The notes below the pieces were generated by a model. The model ran no database searches, was not told the origin of the DNA, and was given only the letters and a program-made list of their open reading frames with translations. Shown here piece after piece: positions 62,443-64,000 of a stretch of 64,000 nucleotides of DNA (within the stretch, counting starts at the first letter, position 1; each line of letters begins with the position of its first letter). The DNA is from JAEUKA01 sp044228505. GTDB taxonomy: Bacteria; Myxococcota_A; Polyangia; Palsa-1104; JAEUJZ01. The stretch covers positions 186,001 through 250,000 of the forward strand of contig JBGAUT010000004.1 of assembly GCA_044228505.1 (NCBI GenBank), in the 5' to 3' direction. Position numbers and translations under genes: made by a program.

Positions 62443-63027
62443 ATGTCCTCGCCTTCCTCCACGGCTCCGGTCGAAGCCCCCACTTCCCCAGCGCCCGTCA
62501 TTCGTGGCCAGCGCTTCATGGCCGTTCTGATTACCGTGATCTTGCTCGTTGCCGGCAGCGCGATCTGGGGTCTTAGCAGCAGCCAGCATCGTCGCTTTGC
62601 GGTGTCACTATCATCGATTCCCGCTTCACCCAACCCGAGCGTGGTGCCGATCGACAAGCCGCTGCTATTGCGCATCGATCACTCGTCGCCACGCAGCCGC
62701 AACTTGGTATCACTGGCGATTTTGCTCGATGCAGATGGCAACGCGCTCAGTGAGATCGTGCCGCTTGCGTCGGTTCCCGGTCCAAAGGGTGTGCCGATTC
62801 AGCAACTCGAGTTTCCACCGCTCGGCAAAGTCCCGGTTCGCGGCCTGGTGTCGGGTCTGGTGATGAGGGTTCGCGAGGACTCCCCGGCGGTGCGCGCCCG
62901 ACTGGCGGAAGCACTCGACCTGGGTAAGCCCAAGGCCCACCAACTGCCCCGGACCTTTACCCGCGCCATCGTCGCTTGTCGCGAGCTAGATGGTCACGCC
63001 GAACAAGCCCAGCGCGAAGTACGTTAG
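62443..63027 (+). CDS. single-pass membrane hypothetical protein
   Basis: 194 residues. A Ser/Pro-rich cytoplasmic N-terminus (1-25), one membrane helix (about 26-45, MAVLITVILLVAGSAIWGL), then about 150 periplasmic residues with beta-like strands (LVSLAILLDADGNALSEIVPL, GKVPVRGLVSGLVMRVRED). No family recognised. A good Shine-Dalgarno (AAGGAAGG) precedes the ATG. It follows the DUF6279 gene by 19 bases and is probably co-transcribed. Confidence 0.7.
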   Translation: MSSPSSTAPVEAPTSPAPVIRGQRFMAVLITVILLVAGSAIWGLSSSQHRRFAVSLSSIPASPNPSVVPIDKPLLLRIDHSSPRSRNLVSLAILLDADGNALSEIVPLASVPGPKGVPIQQLEFPPLGKVPVRGLVSGLVMRVREDSPAVRARLAEALDLGKPKAHQLPRTFTRAIVACRELDGHAEQAQREVR

Positions 63028-63029
63028 CT

Positions 63030-64000
63030 CTACTTGCAGCAGAGGGTGATTTGGCCCGCGGGATTCGGCGTGGACGCAACCGTCCCGCTGGCCGTGCAGG
63101 TGGCCGTCGCGCTGAAGTTTACGGCCTTCGGAGTGAACGCCATCTTCGAGACGTCGTCCTGAATCGGCAGGCAGTTGGTGTCCATGGTGACGCTCATGTT
63201 CTTGTTGCCGCCGCCGGTTGCACAGGTGTTGCTGTCTGAGACCCGAACCTGCATCCCCGCGATTGCGCACGACCCAGCCGCCACCCCACAAGAACAGGTG
63301 CAAGCCACCATTCCGGATGCCGAGGTGTAAAACGTCTGCTTGTTCACAAACGTGGTGCTGGGACACACCGCATCACCATCGAAAACCAAACAGTCGTTGC
63401 TCTTGACCAAATCGGCGAACAGGCCATTTTGGTTCTTGTTTTCACAGAGATAGTTCGTGCCCGACCACACCGGCGGAATGTTCACCGTCGTCATCTTGGG
63501 AGTACACCCGCCAGCGGTCAGCTTATCGAGCTTCACCGAGGGCATCGCGGACGCTGCCACCGTCACGGCGCTGCACATCTGCGCCGGCGGAAAGTTCACC
63601 TTCACACCGGTGCCAGCGCAAGCGGCTTGATCGAACAGGTTGATCGATCCCGAGCAGGTGCCGCTGTTGCAGTTGCTCACTCCGCACGCCGCTGTGCAGT
63701 TCTGGGTCGCCAGGTTCTGATACACCTGCGTCTCACCAGAGCAACCGGTCATCGCCGTCCGAGCGGTGCCGGTCCCGCGATAGCTGGCCTTCGACTCCAA
63801 GCAGTTGCTGTGCGTAGAACAGGTCGGATCGAGACAGCCCGGCAGGCAGTTGTTGTTTACATCGGCCTCGGGATTTAAGCAGTCCTCTTGGAGCGAATTC
63901 GGGGTCTTCGGACACATCGTAAGGTCGATCGGCATCCCGGCATCGTTCAGAATTTGACCATTGCTAAGACCCTCGAAATCCCAGCAGCCAGCGACGCTCA
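63030..64000 (-). CDS. cysteine-rich exported-type protein, 5' end outside window
   Basis: At least 322 residues with about 30 cysteines. The frame stays open from an internal ATG at 63935 to the window edge, so the true start and any signal peptide lie beyond. Cys-x-x-Cys clusters (CLPGCLDPTCSTHSNC, CTAACGVSNC) near the visible N-terminus and later CSCGVAAGSC resemble myxobacterial surface proteins with repeated disulfide modules. The C-terminal half alternates Thr/Val/Ser strands with Cys pairs. No known domain could be assigned; secretion is likely but not shown. Confidence 0.65.
   Translation of the reverse strand, partial: SVAGCWDFEGLSNGQILNDAGMPIDLTMCPKTPNSLQEDCLNPEADVNNNCLPGCLDPTCSTHSNCLESKASYRGTGTARTAMTGCSGETQVYQNLATQNCTAACGVSNCNSGTCSGSINLFDQAACAGTGVKVNFPPAQMCSAVTVAASAMPSVKLDKLTAGGCTPKMTTVNIPPVWSGTNYLCENKNQNGLFADLVKSNDCLVFDGDAVCPSTTFVNKQTFYTSASGMVACTCSCGVAAGSCAIAGMQVRVSDSNTCATGGGNKNMSVTMDTNCLPIQDDVSKMAFTPKAVNFSATATCTASGTVASTPNPAGQITLCCK

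Overview
The window looks like a chromosomal segment of a Gram-negative bacterium of the Myxococcota ('deltaproteobacterial') type. G+C is roughly 60 %. It carries Ser/Thr kinases with C-terminal membrane anchors, cysteine-rich lipoproteins of the kind common in myxobacteria, a TonB receptor, a Wza-like exporter, and a complete classical menaquinone pathway. No CRISPR array, insertion sequence or phage module was seen, and coding density is very high. The taxonomic placement is an inference from gene content.

Layout. 1-6 kb: end of an ATP synthase membrane-sector operon (atpB-atpE), a crotonase, an exported protein, acpS, nnrED and gltA. 6-16 kb: a membrane glycosyltransferase, a GNAT protein, an MscS channel, panC-tlyA, aspS, a phosphoesterase and a DoxX protein. 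15.7-20 kb: a Ser/Thr kinase, a TPR protein and a BMP-type lipoprotein in one run. 20-28 kb: a membrane HEGGH protein, a DUF72 protein, an MFS transporter, and a three-gene flavoprotein/iron-sulfur dehydrogenase resembling HCN synthase or proline dehydrogenase complexes. 28-32 kb: an exopolysaccharide operon (Wza-like, WecB-like, polysaccharide deacetylase) whose last gene is a degenerate molybdenum-hydroxylase-like protein. 33 kb: tRNA-Glu, then a secreted adenosine deaminase, a TonB receptor and phhB. 37-39 kb: RNase J.

39-53 kb is the centrepiece. A minus-strand operon runs GbsR-like regulator, polyprenyl diphosphate synthase, DAHP synthase, menG, menF, a menD-menH fusion, menB, menA, menC, menE. 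Most junctions in its men part are 4-base stop/start overlaps. It faces a plus-strand pair encoding an AroD-AroE fusion and a MenI-type thioesterase. Together they cover entry into the shikimate pathway, all chorismate-to-menaquinone steps, the isoprenoid tail and the final methylation. Only aroB, aroK, aroA and aroC are missing.

53-64 kb: an exported DUF4476 protein, lon, a membrane-anchored protein with a kinase fold but HRN in place of HRD, adenosine deaminase, an RdgC-like protein split into two overlapping genes, a DUF6279 lipoprotein, a small membrane protein, and a cysteine-rich protein cut by the window edge.

Other points: the first five convergent gene pairs each share a four-base stop overlap, and several intergenic inverted repeats look regulatory. 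Everything here was read by eye; no database search or folding program was run.
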